DNA of 64,000 nucleotides from CAYGVT01 sp964353355. GTDB lineage: Archaea; Thermoplasmatota; DTKX01; GCA-020343715. The stretch lies in the NCBI GenBank assembly GCA_964353355.1, contig CAYGVT010000017.1, positions 1 through 64,000 of the forward strand, read 5' to 3'. Within the stretch, counting starts at the first letter, position 1. Every line of letters starts with the position of its first letter. Of this stretch, positions 25,650-34,148 are shown in pieces. The notes beneath the pieces were generated by a model. The model had not been told where the DNA came from and searched no databases. It saw only the letters and a program-made list of their open reading frames with translations. Position numbers and translations under genes: made by a program.

Positions 25650-26210
25650 TCAGACCTCCCAGACACGCACGGTCAGCCTGGCGGCATGGACCTCGTCTAT
25701 GTCGACGAAGATGTCGACCAACCAGACGAGCGACTGCACCTCGTAGCCGATGTCCCCCGTCCCCATGCTGAAGGTGAGGCCATCGTGGCTCGGGTAATCG
25801 GTCAGGTCCTGGATGTAAAGCTCCCACCCGAACTCGCCCTCGGTGTGAAGGCTCCGGTTGAAATCGGCGAAGAGCCCCTCGCCGTCGGTCCCCCCATCCG
25901 AACCCCCCTGCTCATAGGAGCCCCTCAGCGCGGCAAGCTTGGCACCGCTGTACAGGCCCTGCTCGCGGTACATGTCCTCGAGGAGCAGAGGGTGGTTGAG
26001 GACGGTGGTCGAGATGGACAGGCAGTCCTCGTACAGGTCCAGCCTCCTGTCGTAGTCTGCCTTGGTCTCGTACACCCCCGTGAGCGAGACCACGAAGAGG
26101 ATCACGACCGTCACGACGACTGTGAATGCCAACAGCTCTCCCACTGGGCCCTCGAGCCCCGCATCGTCGCGCCTAAGACGATGGGCTGGCGCATAGGTAC
26201 GGATGGCCAT
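25650..26210 (-). CDS. Pilin-like protein
   Basis: ATG 26210 has GGAGG six bases ahead and gives 186 aa. The frame extends to 26309 but that part crosses the promoter. After a basic N-terminus (RTYAPAHRLRRDDAG) a membrane helix spans about 27-46 (LLAFTVVVTVVILFVVSLTG); the rest is an acidic soluble domain. It has the same layout as its downstream partner. Minus-strand AAAAAGGTAATATG about 30-45 bases upstream is the likely promoter. Confidence 0.7.
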   Translation of the reverse strand: MAIRTYAPAHRLRRDDAGLEGPVGELLAFTVVVTVVILFVVSLTGVYETKADYDRRLDLYEDCLSISTTVLNHPLLLEDMYREQGLYSGAKLAALRGSYEQGGSDGGTDGEGLFADFNRSLHTEGEFGWELYIQDLTDYPSHDGLTFSMGTGDIGYEVQSLVWLVDIFVDIDEVHAARLTVRVWEV

Positions 26211-26324
26211 CCAGTGCCTCCAAGGCACTATCCAACATATTACCTTTTTGCTGGCAAGGCCCGGGCTGGCATCGCCATCCGGCTGGCCGACCTCCAGGGC
26301 CGAACACAAAGGATATTAAGCCAT

Positions 26325-26346
26325 AGGGCCCTTATATAAAGGGCCT
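26325..26346 (+). promoter_or_regulatory. TATA box embedded in a palindrome, promoter of the Ubl-vWA-amidoligase operon
   Basis: AGGGCCCTTATATAAAGGGCCT: 7-bp perfect arms GGCCCTT/AAGGGCC flank ATATA, so the TATA element lies in the centre of an inverted repeat. It ends about 33 bases before the operon's first ATG (26379), the right distance for a promoter. A dimeric repressor covering the arms would block TBP binding, so regulation is plausible. The divergent pilin-like gene starts 115 bases away. Confidence 0.6.
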
Positions 26347-26378
26347 GGCGCTGCATGGCGGGGAGGGAGTGACTGACG

Positions 26379-27881
26379 ATGGAAGTGAAGGTGCACTACT
26401 TCAAACCGACGGGGGATGTCGAGACTATCGACAAGATGGAGGTGGACAGCAAAGAGACCATCCGTGACGTCAAGGAGAAGCTCATGATGTACTACGGATT
26501 GAGCGACGACCTTGCCGACCCCTACTGTCTGGGGACCCACATGACCCCTTCGCCCCCAGATGAGACGATTGTCGGGGACCTCAAGATCAAGTCCGGCGCC
26601 ATCATGTTCCTGCGCAAGGCCTCCGTGCCCCCGCCACCGCCGCCCGCATCGGCCAAGGGCATGCTCCTCACGCTGAAGGAGGGTACCTCACGCAAGGTCC
26701 TCCTGAGCCGGGACGACGCCGTGCAGCTCGCCGTGGACCACGGGGACCTTGTGCGCCTCTCCGACCCCGTGAGCGGCATCTCGGTCGTGGGCAAGGTGGA
26801 GGTCTCGGACGGACTGACGATAGGGTCCTGCGAGATCGATCAGACCCTCGTCGACTCGATCGGCTCCTCCGAGGAGATGGAGGTGAGCGTCCAGAAGTTC
26901 GACTCGGGCAAGCTGCGCACGGTGTCCGGCATAACGTTCGGCATCAAGCCGATCGGGGGCATGTCGGACACGGACGCGGTCCTCCTCGTGAGGGAGAAGG
27001 AGGAGGCCCTGCTCAGCTTCATGGACAAGTCAATCATCGTGAAGGGCCAGAAGTTCAGGTGGGACGCGGGGGGGGTGCTGGTCTACATCCTGAACACCCA
27101 GCCGCCCCTGGGCCACGACGAGGTCGCGGTGGTATCGAACGAGATCCTCGGCGAGTACAAGTACCAGGCCTGGGGCGTGGAGCCGAACTTCGACGGCGTC
27201 CTGCTCATCGACCTCTCCTTCTCCATGAACACCGAGGACATGCCTGTCCGGAACATGGACCAGGCGATCAAGTACCTGGGCTCAGGCTTCGAGGACAACG
27301 ACACAAAGGCGTTCCTCGGCGGCTTCAAGGACGGGGGGCAGTGCCGCAGGCTCGAGGGCGCCATACTCTCGGCCATCATGTACCTGGCGGGCAAGATCGG
27401 CCGCGGCAAGGGCGAGCGCGTGGCATTCGTGCTGTTCAGCACCGAGGCCAACTTGATAGACTTCTCGGGCTCCCCGTTCTACGACGCGACGATGAACAGG
27501 GACCTTTCGGGCATCGCCCGCAAGCTCATCACCACCACCAACACGATGGAGATGCTCGGTACCAACATGACCAGCGCCCTCGAGGCGGCCCTCTGGGTGT
27601 CAGAGCGCATGGGCCAGAACAAGATGAAGATGATAGTGATCCTCACGGACGGCTACCCGGACGACGAGGCGAAGGTCCGTGAGTACGTGGAGAAGGTCAT
27701 CGCGCCCAAGCCGGACATCGTGGTCTTCGGGGCGGGCATCGGCCAAGAGGTCAACCAGGAGTTCATGCACGCCATCACCACCTCCACCGGTGGCGAGTTC
27801 CTGCAGGTGAAGAGCCTGGACGAGCTCACCGAGTGGTACAGCAACCTCGCCCGGAAGCTCGAGTTCAAGGGAAGGAGGTAA
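26379..27881 (+). CDS. Ubiquitin-like / CDC48-N-like / vWA fusion protein
   Basis: A 500-aa cytoplasmic protein and the first gene of the operon. Residues 1-80 read as a ubiquitin-like beta-grasp: strand VKVHYFK, then a helix SKETIRDVKEKLMMYYG matching ubiquitin's DTIENVKAKIQ helix, and a final DETIVGDLKIKSGAIMFLRK matching the closing strands. A proline linker (84-89) follows. About 94-180 resembles the CDC48/VCP N-terminal double-psi barrel (LSRDDAVQLAVDHGDLVRL). The vWA domain (about 270-490) has MIDAS DLSFS (278-282), a TNMT motif near 395-398 and LTDGYPDD (Asp424), so metal binding should be intact. No GG tail follows the Ubl since it is fused. Good ribosome-binding site GGGAGGG. It shares the last two domains with the operon's fifth gene. 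Confidence 0.85.
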   Translation: MEVKVHYFKPTGDVETIDKMEVDSKETIRDVKEKLMMYYGLSDDLADPYCLGTHMTPSPPDETIVGDLKIKSGAIMFLRKASVPPPPPPASAKGMLLTLKEGTSRKVLLSRDDAVQLAVDHGDLVRLSDPVSGISVVGKVEVSDGLTIGSCEIDQTLVDSIGSSEEMEVSVQKFDSGKLRTVSGITFGIKPIGGMSDTDAVLLVREKEEALLSFMDKSIIVKGQKFRWDAGGVLVYILNTQPPLGHDEVAVVSNEILGEYKYQAWGVEPNFDGVLLIDLSFSMNTEDMPVRNMDQAIKYLGSGFEDNDTKAFLGGFKDGGQCRRLEGAILSAIMYLAGKIGRGKGERVAFVLFSTEANLIDFSGSPFYDATMNRDLSGIARKLITTTNTMEMLGTNMTSALEAALWVSERMGQNKMKMIVILTDGYPDDEAKVREYVEKVIAPKPDIVVFGAGIGQEVNQEFMHAITTSTGGEFLQVKSLDELTEWYSNLARKLEFKGRR

Positions 27882-27885
27882 GGGG

Positions 27886-30800
27886 TTGGCATGGCGGCCC
27901 ACCCCCGAGCCTGACGAAGAGAGGATGGCCCGCGAGGAGGTCCTGAGGCTCCAGACGGAGCTCAACCGGCTGTACCTAGCCGGCCATCCAATCGCTCACT
28001 TCGAACGCAGGCTCGATGACCTGAAGGGGGAGATGCGGGGGGACAGGTTCGAGGAGTCCCTCCGACGGGCCAGGGAGCTTCTATCGGAGCTGGATGGGTA
28101 CAAGCGGGCGGTCCTCGCCTCGAGCGCCCTGCTTCTGGAGGTCCGGTCGCTGACGGCCAAGGCCAACCTGATCGGCATCGATACCGTGCTGGCGAAGGTC
28201 GACGTGGACCGGGCGGAGGCGATGCTCCAGAAGGGAGAGCTGGAGGGTGCCATGGCCCTGGCACGGCCTCATCTGGTACGGCTCAGGCAGACCGTCTGGG
28301 AGTACGAGGTCGCGCGCGATGCGGTGCTGCTCGCCCAGCAGACCATCTCGAGGCTATGGGCGTCCGGCACCGACGTCTCGGAGCACGAGCGCACCCTCGG
28401 GAAGGCCCGCGCGGAGATGAGGAGGAGGGACTACGCCCGCGCGCTCGAGCTGGCCCATGAGGCGAGCCCGGACAGGTCTGCCGCGGAGACCGAGCGGCAG
28501 ACCGCGTCGAGGCTCGCGGCAAGCCTACGCGACCTCTTGGGCGTCGCCCAGGGCAAGGGCATCGACACGGCCACGGCCGAGGGGGCCCTGCAGGAAGCGG
28601 AATCCCAGCTGGGGCGGGGGATGATGGGCGTCGCCATGAGGCATGCCCAAAGGGGAATAGACGAGCTGGACCCGCGCATCATGGCCTACGACCATGTGGA
28701 GGAGCTGGGCAAGAAGGCGCTCGAGGTGTACTCGACCATCGCCGCGACGGTCGGGCATGGGTCCGGCGTCGAGGCCGAGCTTGGGAGGCTCAAGCCGCTC
28801 CTCGCAGAGGGACGTGCAGAGGAGGCACGGTCACTGGCCACCGAGCTCATCGAGCGGCTCACTGCCCAGAGGGACGTCGTCGCCTCGTTCTGCGCGCTGC
28901 GCGCCCCGACCGTCAGGTACCTTGCCGAGCTCCGCGGGAGCGGGGGCGCGGACGTGGACCGGGCGGACGAGCTCATGCGGGATGGTGAAAGGCTCTACGC
29001 CTCGTGGGACTTCAACGGCGCGTTGGAACGCCTCAAGTCGGCGAACGACGCACTGCTGGGCGCCCTCGCGACGCCCCGGGGCATGGACCGCCTGGAGCGG
29101 GCCATCGCGCGGGCCCTCGGTGAGGCCTCGAGCGAGAGCCTGCGAACCGAGCTCGCAGGCAGGCTGGAGGAGGGCCGCCTCGTCAGGGAGCGGTCCGGGC
29201 CCAAGGAGGCCTACAGGGCGCTCGAGGAGGTCCGCTCCACCCTGAGGGCGTCCGCGACCGGCGCGAGGGGCCATGCGGGCACGTCCCTGGAGGAGGGCGA
29301 ATGGACCGCCGGGGGCCTGCTCGACGAGGGGGGCCAGGGCGCCCTGGGCGGCATCGGCCATGCGTCCGCGGCAGAGGAGCGGTACGAGCACGAGGCGATG
29401 CTCGAGCACGAGCAGGCGATATTGGGCGAGATAGCCAGAATGTCGGCCGACCTCCAGCAGATCGGCGCGGACCCCGGCATGCTCAAGGAGATCGGCACGG
29501 ACGTCCGTGACCTCCTGCGGGCCGGCGATGCCATCGGCACCGACCTGCTGTTGATGCATGCCAGGCGGCTCGCGGCGCCCAACCGCTTCGCCTTCTCGCA
29601 CGGCGTGGAGATGGAGATGGGACTGGTCTACCGCGACGGGTCCTGGGTGACGGGCGAGCGGGTCACCCGGGTCATCTCGGACCTCGTCGAGGAGGGCGTC
29701 AAGCTGCTCCGCAGGACCATCGACGAGGGCAAGGTCCCCTCCTACGTGAGCAAGCGGATCGTCGATGTCCGGCTGGCCCAGCCGAGCCACCCCAAGAGGG
29801 GGAAGGTGGTGGAGGTCGACTACATGGTCGGCGGGCAGCTCGTGACGATAGACGTGCTGGGGAGGGACGCGCATGGGTCCGGCACGACGTACATACTGGA
29901 GCTCGTGTCCCCGCCGTGCGTGTACGTGGAGGAGCTCCTGTGGTGGCTCCACACGCTCCAGCGCATCTCATGCGCCATCTTGGGCGTGAGGCACCCTGAC
30001 GTCCTCCCCATCTCCGTGGGACTGAACCCTGCCCAGCCCTATTCCGAGTGCATCTCGTTCGGGGACCATCACCACATCAAGCTCCCCGACGAGGCGTCGC
30101 GCAGGGCCGCCTTCAACATGCTGCGCGCCCATGTGCCGCACCTCATCGCCCTCACCGTGAACTCCCCGATATACAAAGGCGACGTCCCCGCCATCAGGTG
30201 GGACGGTTCGCATCCCATCCAGCTCGGCTCGAGGACGGACCCCCTGTCACTGAGGCTCAGGGAGAACATAGGGCAGCTGGGCCCGATCGGGGGCGCCTAC
30301 ATCCCATACCTGCGGGAGGGCGATGGCCAGGACCACTTCACGAGTGCCGTGAGGAAGGCATCGGCGGCCGACGCCCGGCTCGTGGACATCTACCCCTTCA
30401 CCCGGTTCGGGACCATCGAGATCAGGTTCTTCGACGCCCAGCTCTCGGTCGTCGACAGGGTCGCCCTCGCGGTCATCATCCAGTCGCTGTGCGCCTGGGC
30501 GGTGCGTCAGATGCGTGAGGGGGGGGAGGGCCCCGAGGTCGACCCCCAGGTCCTGCTCGAGAACAGGGACAGGGCCATCCAGAAGGGGATGCTGCTGGGG
30601 TTCAAGAAGGACAAGACGCTCGCGACGGCGCACCCTGGCTTCGCGAGGCTCTACCAGTCGGAGGGGGAGGGCGGTGCAAGGAGCGTCCAACGCATACACG
30701 ACGCGGTCAAGAGGATGTTGGAGAACATCCGCCCCGAGATGGAATCCATCGTCCCCCCCGGTGGCCTGGGCGGCAGCCTCGACACATACTTGGTCATGGT

Positions 30801-31638
30801 CCATGGCGGGGACAAGCGCGTGATCCCGCCGCCCATCACGCCCAGCCAATTCCTGGTGTACAAAACGATGATGATGAACAACGACGTCCCCGCGCTGGTG
30901 AGGTACATCAGCTCGATCGTCCAGAAGTGCGGGAGGAACTCCAGGTACAACCCCATCGTGGAGGCGCTGGGGGCGCCAGACCTCTGGTCCTCGGAGGTGC
31001 GGCCATCCCAGGCCCCTGGCCAGGGAGGGTTGGGGGTCATGGGAGCCGGCGGACCGGGCGGTACGGATGGCGGGGGGGCCGTCCCGACGACGACCGGCGC
31101 CTCGCCATCCGGGCCCGACGCGGCATGGTCGCCCAAGGCAGGGGCGGATGGCGACGCCCAACTGCCCCCGAAGGCACGAGGGACCGCCATCCATCTGGCA
31201 GGAGCCCCGTCGCCCGCCGGGCCACCTGCGGGGGCCACGACGGAGACCCCTCCCGAGGTCCAGATGGCAGGCGCACCCCTCCCTCCCCATGCTGGCCTCT
31301 CGACGGATGCACCGGGTCGCAGGGATGGTGGAACGGAACACGGGGGCGGGATGGCAGGGCAGCCCGTCATGGTCGGCGGAGCCATCGTGGCCCAGGTGGA
31401 GGACATACCGGTCCCCACCGACGCGCGCGCGGGGAGCGCGGAACACCCCCTGAGCTGCGGCTCGTGTCATCACGAGGTCGAGCCAGGCTTCCTCTTCTGC
31501 CCTCGCTGCGGGTCGCAACTGACCCCATCGTGCCCCTCATGCGGGAACGCGGCGACGCAATCGGGGCTCTTCTGCCAGCACTGCGGCCATCCCTTGGGAC
31601 AGGGGACCACCGTCCAGGCCAGGGGTGAGCAGCGTTGA
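27886..31638 (+). CDS. GCS2-type carboxylate-amine ligase with helical repeats and C-terminal zinc ribbons
   Basis: A 1250-aa protein. Residues 1 to about 480 are helical repeats (for example RRRDYARALELAHEA and FNGALERLKSANDAL). The core, about 565-900, has the motifs of the glutamate-cysteine ligase family 2 / YbdK carboxylate-amine ligases: HGVEMEMGLV (573-580 region), GDHHHIKL (726-733), VNSPIYKG and TIEIRFFDAQ (843-852) before the helix VALAVIIQSL. These form amide bonds using ATP. The tail is a low-complexity Gly/Pro/Ala linker and two zinc ribbons from Cys1191 (CGSCHHEVEPGFLFCPRCG; CPSCGNAATQSGLFCQHCG). TTG 27886 with GGAGG seven bases ahead is the start, four bases after the previous gene. 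The substrate is unknown; the Ubl neighbour suggests a protein or peptide. Confidence 0.85.
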   Translation: MAWRPTPEPDEERMAREEVLRLQTELNRLYLAGHPIAHFERRLDDLKGEMRGDRFEESLRRARELLSELDGYKRAVLASSALLLEVRSLTAKANLIGIDTVLAKVDVDRAEAMLQKGELEGAMALARPHLVRLRQTVWEYEVARDAVLLAQQTISRLWASGTDVSEHERTLGKARAEMRRRDYARALELAHEASPDRSAAETERQTASRLAASLRDLLGVAQGKGIDTATAEGALQEAESQLGRGMMGVAMRHAQRGIDELDPRIMAYDHVEELGKKALEVYSTIAATVGHGSGVEAELGRLKPLLAEGRAEEARSLATELIERLTAQRDVVASFCALRAPTVRYLAELRGSGGADVDRADELMRDGERLYASWDFNGALERLKSANDALLGALATPRGMDRLERAIARALGEASSESLRTELAGRLEEGRLVRERSGPKEAYRALEEVRSTLRASATGARGHAGTSLEEGEWTAGGLLDEGGQGALGGIGHASAAEERYEHEAMLEHEQAILGEIARMSADLQQIGADPGMLKEIGTDVRDLLRAGDAIGTDLLLMHARRLAAPNRFAFSHGVEMEMGLVYRDGSWVTGERVTRVISDLVEEGVKLLRRTIDEGKVPSYVSKRIVDVRLAQPSHPKRGKVVEVDYMVGGQLVTIDVLGRDAHGSGTTYILELVSPPCVYVEELLWWLHTLQRISCAILGVRHPDVLPISVGLNPAQPYSECISFGDHHHIKLPDEASRRAAFNMLRAHVPHLIALTVNSPIYKGDVPAIRWDGSHPIQLGSRTDPLSLRLRENIGQLGPIGGAYIPYLREGDGQDHFTSAVRKASAADARLVDIYPFTRFGTIEIRFFDAQLSVVDRVALAVIIQSLCAWAVRQMREGGEGPEVDPQVLLENRDRAIQKGMLLGFKKDKTLATAHPGFARLYQSEGEGGARSVQRIHDAVKRMLENIRPEMESIVPPGGLGGSLDTYLVMVHGGDKRVIPPPITPSQFLVYKTMMMNNDVPALVRYISSIVQKCGRNSRYNPIVEALGAPDLWSSEVRPSQAPGQGGLGVMGAGGPGGTDGGGAVPTTTGASPSGPDAAWSPKAGADGDAQLPPKARGTAIHLAGAPSPAGPPAGATTETPPEVQMAGAPLPPHAGLSTDAPGRRDGGTEHGGGMAGQPVMVGGAIVAQVEDIPVPTDARAGSAEHPLSCGSCHHEVEPGFLFCPRCGSQLTPSCPSCGNAATQSGLFCQHCGHPLGQGTTVQARGEQR

Positions 31639-34145
31639 CGGGCCCGATCATCGATGCCAGGGCGCTCCTGGGCCTGCTGCGTGCGACCAGCCCCTCAGGC
31701 TGCGCGCTCTGCGGTGGAAGTGCACGTGTAGTGTGCACAAGGTGCCGGTCGCGCGTCTGCCCTGAGTGCGATGCCGGGGCCGATGGCACGGGACGGAAGA
31801 AAGGCCGGAGGGGAGGGCGCGGGCCGGCCGTGTGCCTGGCCTGCGCGCTGGAAGGAGGTGACGCCCCCAACGCCGCCAGGGTCGTGGAGGCACGGCTGTC
31901 CGACCTGAACTTGATGGTGAAGGACCTCAAGTCGGGGGGGGGGACGGTCGGGCCGGGCGCGCTGATCAGGCCCGCGCATGCCACGCTGCTCCAGCTCGCC
32001 TGCCTTGAATCGGTGCTGGGCAGGGAGGGGCTCGAGGCATCCTCCACAGTCCTGAGGCGAGGCCGGCCGTTCCTCTTGAGGAACCTGGGCCATGCCCTGT
32101 CCATCACGGCGGAGGCCGGCCGGCCGACACAATCCAGGGTCGGCGAGCAGCTCGACGCGTACTATGGCTCGGTAGTTGCCCTGCTGAGAGGTCCGCCCAG
32201 GCCCGCTGGGGAGGCCCCTTCCGTCGATGGCGCCGATGGGGACGGGCTATCGTGGGCGCTCGCCATCGAGGTGGGGCTGGACAGATTGCGGAGGTACTTC
32301 AGCTTCCATCACCTGGACGAGCCAGGGACGACCGTCGATGCCCTCCTCGGACGGGTCTCCAGGAGCCTGGATGATACGCTCGCCACATCGTCGCCATCGC
32401 CTGCCTCGGTCCAGATCGCCGCCATCAGGAAGGTCCTGTTGGAGGTGGATGGGTTTGACGACTACGACTCCACGGCGCTGCGGCGATATCTGGACCCCTC
32501 CATGGCGGAGACGATCGACGTCCCGGAGATGTCGGCGTTCGTCCGGAGGCTCCTCATCGCCGAGCTCCTGCTCGCCCTCGCCATCGCCAGGACCGAGGCC
32601 GCACCGACCATCCCGGGGAGCGTGAGGGACGACCTGGACACGGACATCGAGAGGCTCGGGACGACGATAGGGCGCCTGCTCAGGGCGGCGGACGAGAGGG
32701 GGGGTCGGCCCAGCGCGCTGCCCGGCCTCCTCGAACGCGCGCAGTCGGCCACGTTGTCGGCCATGCGAGCGGCCGTGAGAGCGCGGAGGGCGGCAAGGGC
32801 CGGGTCCTATGCTAAGTCGCTCGTGGCGGCGATGCGGGCGATCGTCTGCCTGGAGGGCGTCAGCCTGCTGCACGAGGCCGCGTTCGGCATGGGCCCCAGG
32901 GAGGCCGACATCTGGGACGTGCTCGATGCCTGGACGACCGAGCTCCTCGAGAGCAGCGCCGCCACGGCCATCGCGGCGCAGGGGGCGCAGGGCGGGCCAT
33001 GGGACGCAGCGCAGGTCCGTCGCGTCCTTAACGCGACCGATGCCCTGGAGACGAGGTTCGTGGGCATGCTCGAGGGTCTGGGCGCCTCATCGAAGGCCGA
33101 CACCGGGTACATCAGGCCCGCCCACGATCATCTGTGGGGACTGGTCAGATCGATGGTCCTGGCACGCCTCGCCCCCTCCCCCGACCCCACCGCCCTCATG
33201 GGTGTCGTGGGCGGATCCACGGACGACCTCCGCGACCTGCTGGCCCTGAGAAAGGCTCATGGCAGGCCCCCATCGACCAGGCAGGACGCCTGGTTCGAGG
33301 CCAGCCTGGATTCCCTGCGGGCGATGGCCTCCCCGGCCCCCTCCGTCGTGGCCCCCCAGACCCCGGTGGTCGAGACGGCCGCGGTCCAGGAGGTCGCCGT
33401 GGCGGTCCGTCCCGTGCGGCCACCGCCATCCCCGCTCGAGGAGCTGGGCCTCGAGCGCATACTCGGGGCGTTCGGCGACGCCCCCAGGCTCGTTCGGTGC
33501 GGGGGCCTGGGCGCGGGGGGGCTCGTGGCGGTCCTTCTTCCCGGGACGGTGGAGGCGCTCGAGGGGCTCGAGGGCCGTCTCGGGGGCCGTCTCGGGGGCT
33601 CGATATCGATATCTGAAGACCACCTCTCGGCAAGGCTCGTGGCGGTCCCCAGGACGGACGACGTCTGGGAGGCCAGGGAGCTTGCGCGGGAGGCGTCGCT
33701 GCTCCAGATTCTGGCACAGGGCACCCCGGCGGGCGGCCCGGTCACGCTCATCGCCTTCGCATCGCTCCCTGCGCCTGGAGGGCCGATGGCGATACTCTCG
33801 GACACCTGGATCGTCTCGGAGGAGCGCACGGTGAGGCAGTGGGGCCGCCGGGAGGCCCCCGCCTCCTCCACCGTCTCCGGGCCCATGGACGGCCTGCATG
33901 CGGCGCTCTCGAGGGCCGGAGGAGTGACGGTCATCCGGGACGATGGCGGGGCCTACCTGCAGGGATGGCTATGGGGCCTCCTGCGCGAGCTGCGGCTCAG
34001 GGAGGGCGCGTTGGAGGGAGCGCCCGACGTCCGCGCCGTGCAGCTCGCGGGGAATGCGGCCTTCTATCGCTGGCTGTCCGAGGATGGGGCGCGCGATGGC
34101 TCCTTTGGAACGACGCTCGATGCCCTCTCACAGGGGGCGGGGTGA
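31635..34145 (+). CDS. Large helical protein with RING/FYVE-like eight-Cys N-terminus
   Basis: An 836-aa protein of unknown function. Eight cysteines occupy residues 23-70 as C-x2-C-x7-C-x2-C-x4-C-x2-C-x21-C-x2-C, the spacing of binuclear treble-clef fingers (FYVE has the same CxxC-x4-CxxC centre). A basic KKGRRGGRG loop lies between the last pairs. Residues about 80-600 are helical with no motif I recognise. The last 230 residues are alpha/beta, with strands LVRCGGLGAGGLVAVLLPG and GGPVTLIAFASLPAPGG, and resemble no family I know. Start TTG 31635 overlaps the amidoligase stop (TTGA), implying translational coupling. Context suggests a scaffold or E3-like adaptor for the same system, which is inference. 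Confidence 0.75.
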   Translation: MTGPIIDARALLGLLRATSPSGCALCGGSARVVCTRCRSRVCPECDAGADGTGRKKGRRGGRGPAVCLACALEGGDAPNAARVVEARLSDLNLMVKDLKSGGGTVGPGALIRPAHATLLQLACLESVLGREGLEASSTVLRRGRPFLLRNLGHALSITAEAGRPTQSRVGEQLDAYYGSVVALLRGPPRPAGEAPSVDGADGDGLSWALAIEVGLDRLRRYFSFHHLDEPGTTVDALLGRVSRSLDDTLATSSPSPASVQIAAIRKVLLEVDGFDDYDSTALRRYLDPSMAETIDVPEMSAFVRRLLIAELLLALAIARTEAAPTIPGSVRDDLDTDIERLGTTIGRLLRAADERGGRPSALPGLLERAQSATLSAMRAAVRARRAARAGSYAKSLVAAMRAIVCLEGVSLLHEAAFGMGPREADIWDVLDAWTTELLESSAATAIAAQGAQGGPWDAAQVRRVLNATDALETRFVGMLEGLGASSKADTGYIRPAHDHLWGLVRSMVLARLAPSPDPTALMGVVGGSTDDLRDLLALRKAHGRPPSTRQDAWFEASLDSLRAMASPAPSVVAPQTPVVETAAVQEVAVAVRPVRPPPSPLEELGLERILGAFGDAPRLVRCGGLGAGGLVAVLLPGTVEALEGLEGRLGGRLGGSISISEDHLSARLVAVPRTDDVWEARELAREASLLQILAQGTPAGGPVTLIAFASLPAPGGPMAILSDTWIVSEERTVRQWGRREAPASSTVSGPMDGLHAALSRAGGVTVIRDDGGAYLQGWLWGLLRELRLREGALEGAPDVRAVQLAGNAAFYRWLSEDGARDGSFGTTLDALSQGAG

Positions 34146-34148
34146 CCG

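Noticed and set aside
27886..31638. Glutathione-type biosynthesis enzyme
   Set aside because: Only the central part is GCS2-like; the size, zinc ribbons and operon partners do not fit a thiol-synthesis role, and no partner synthetase is nearby.
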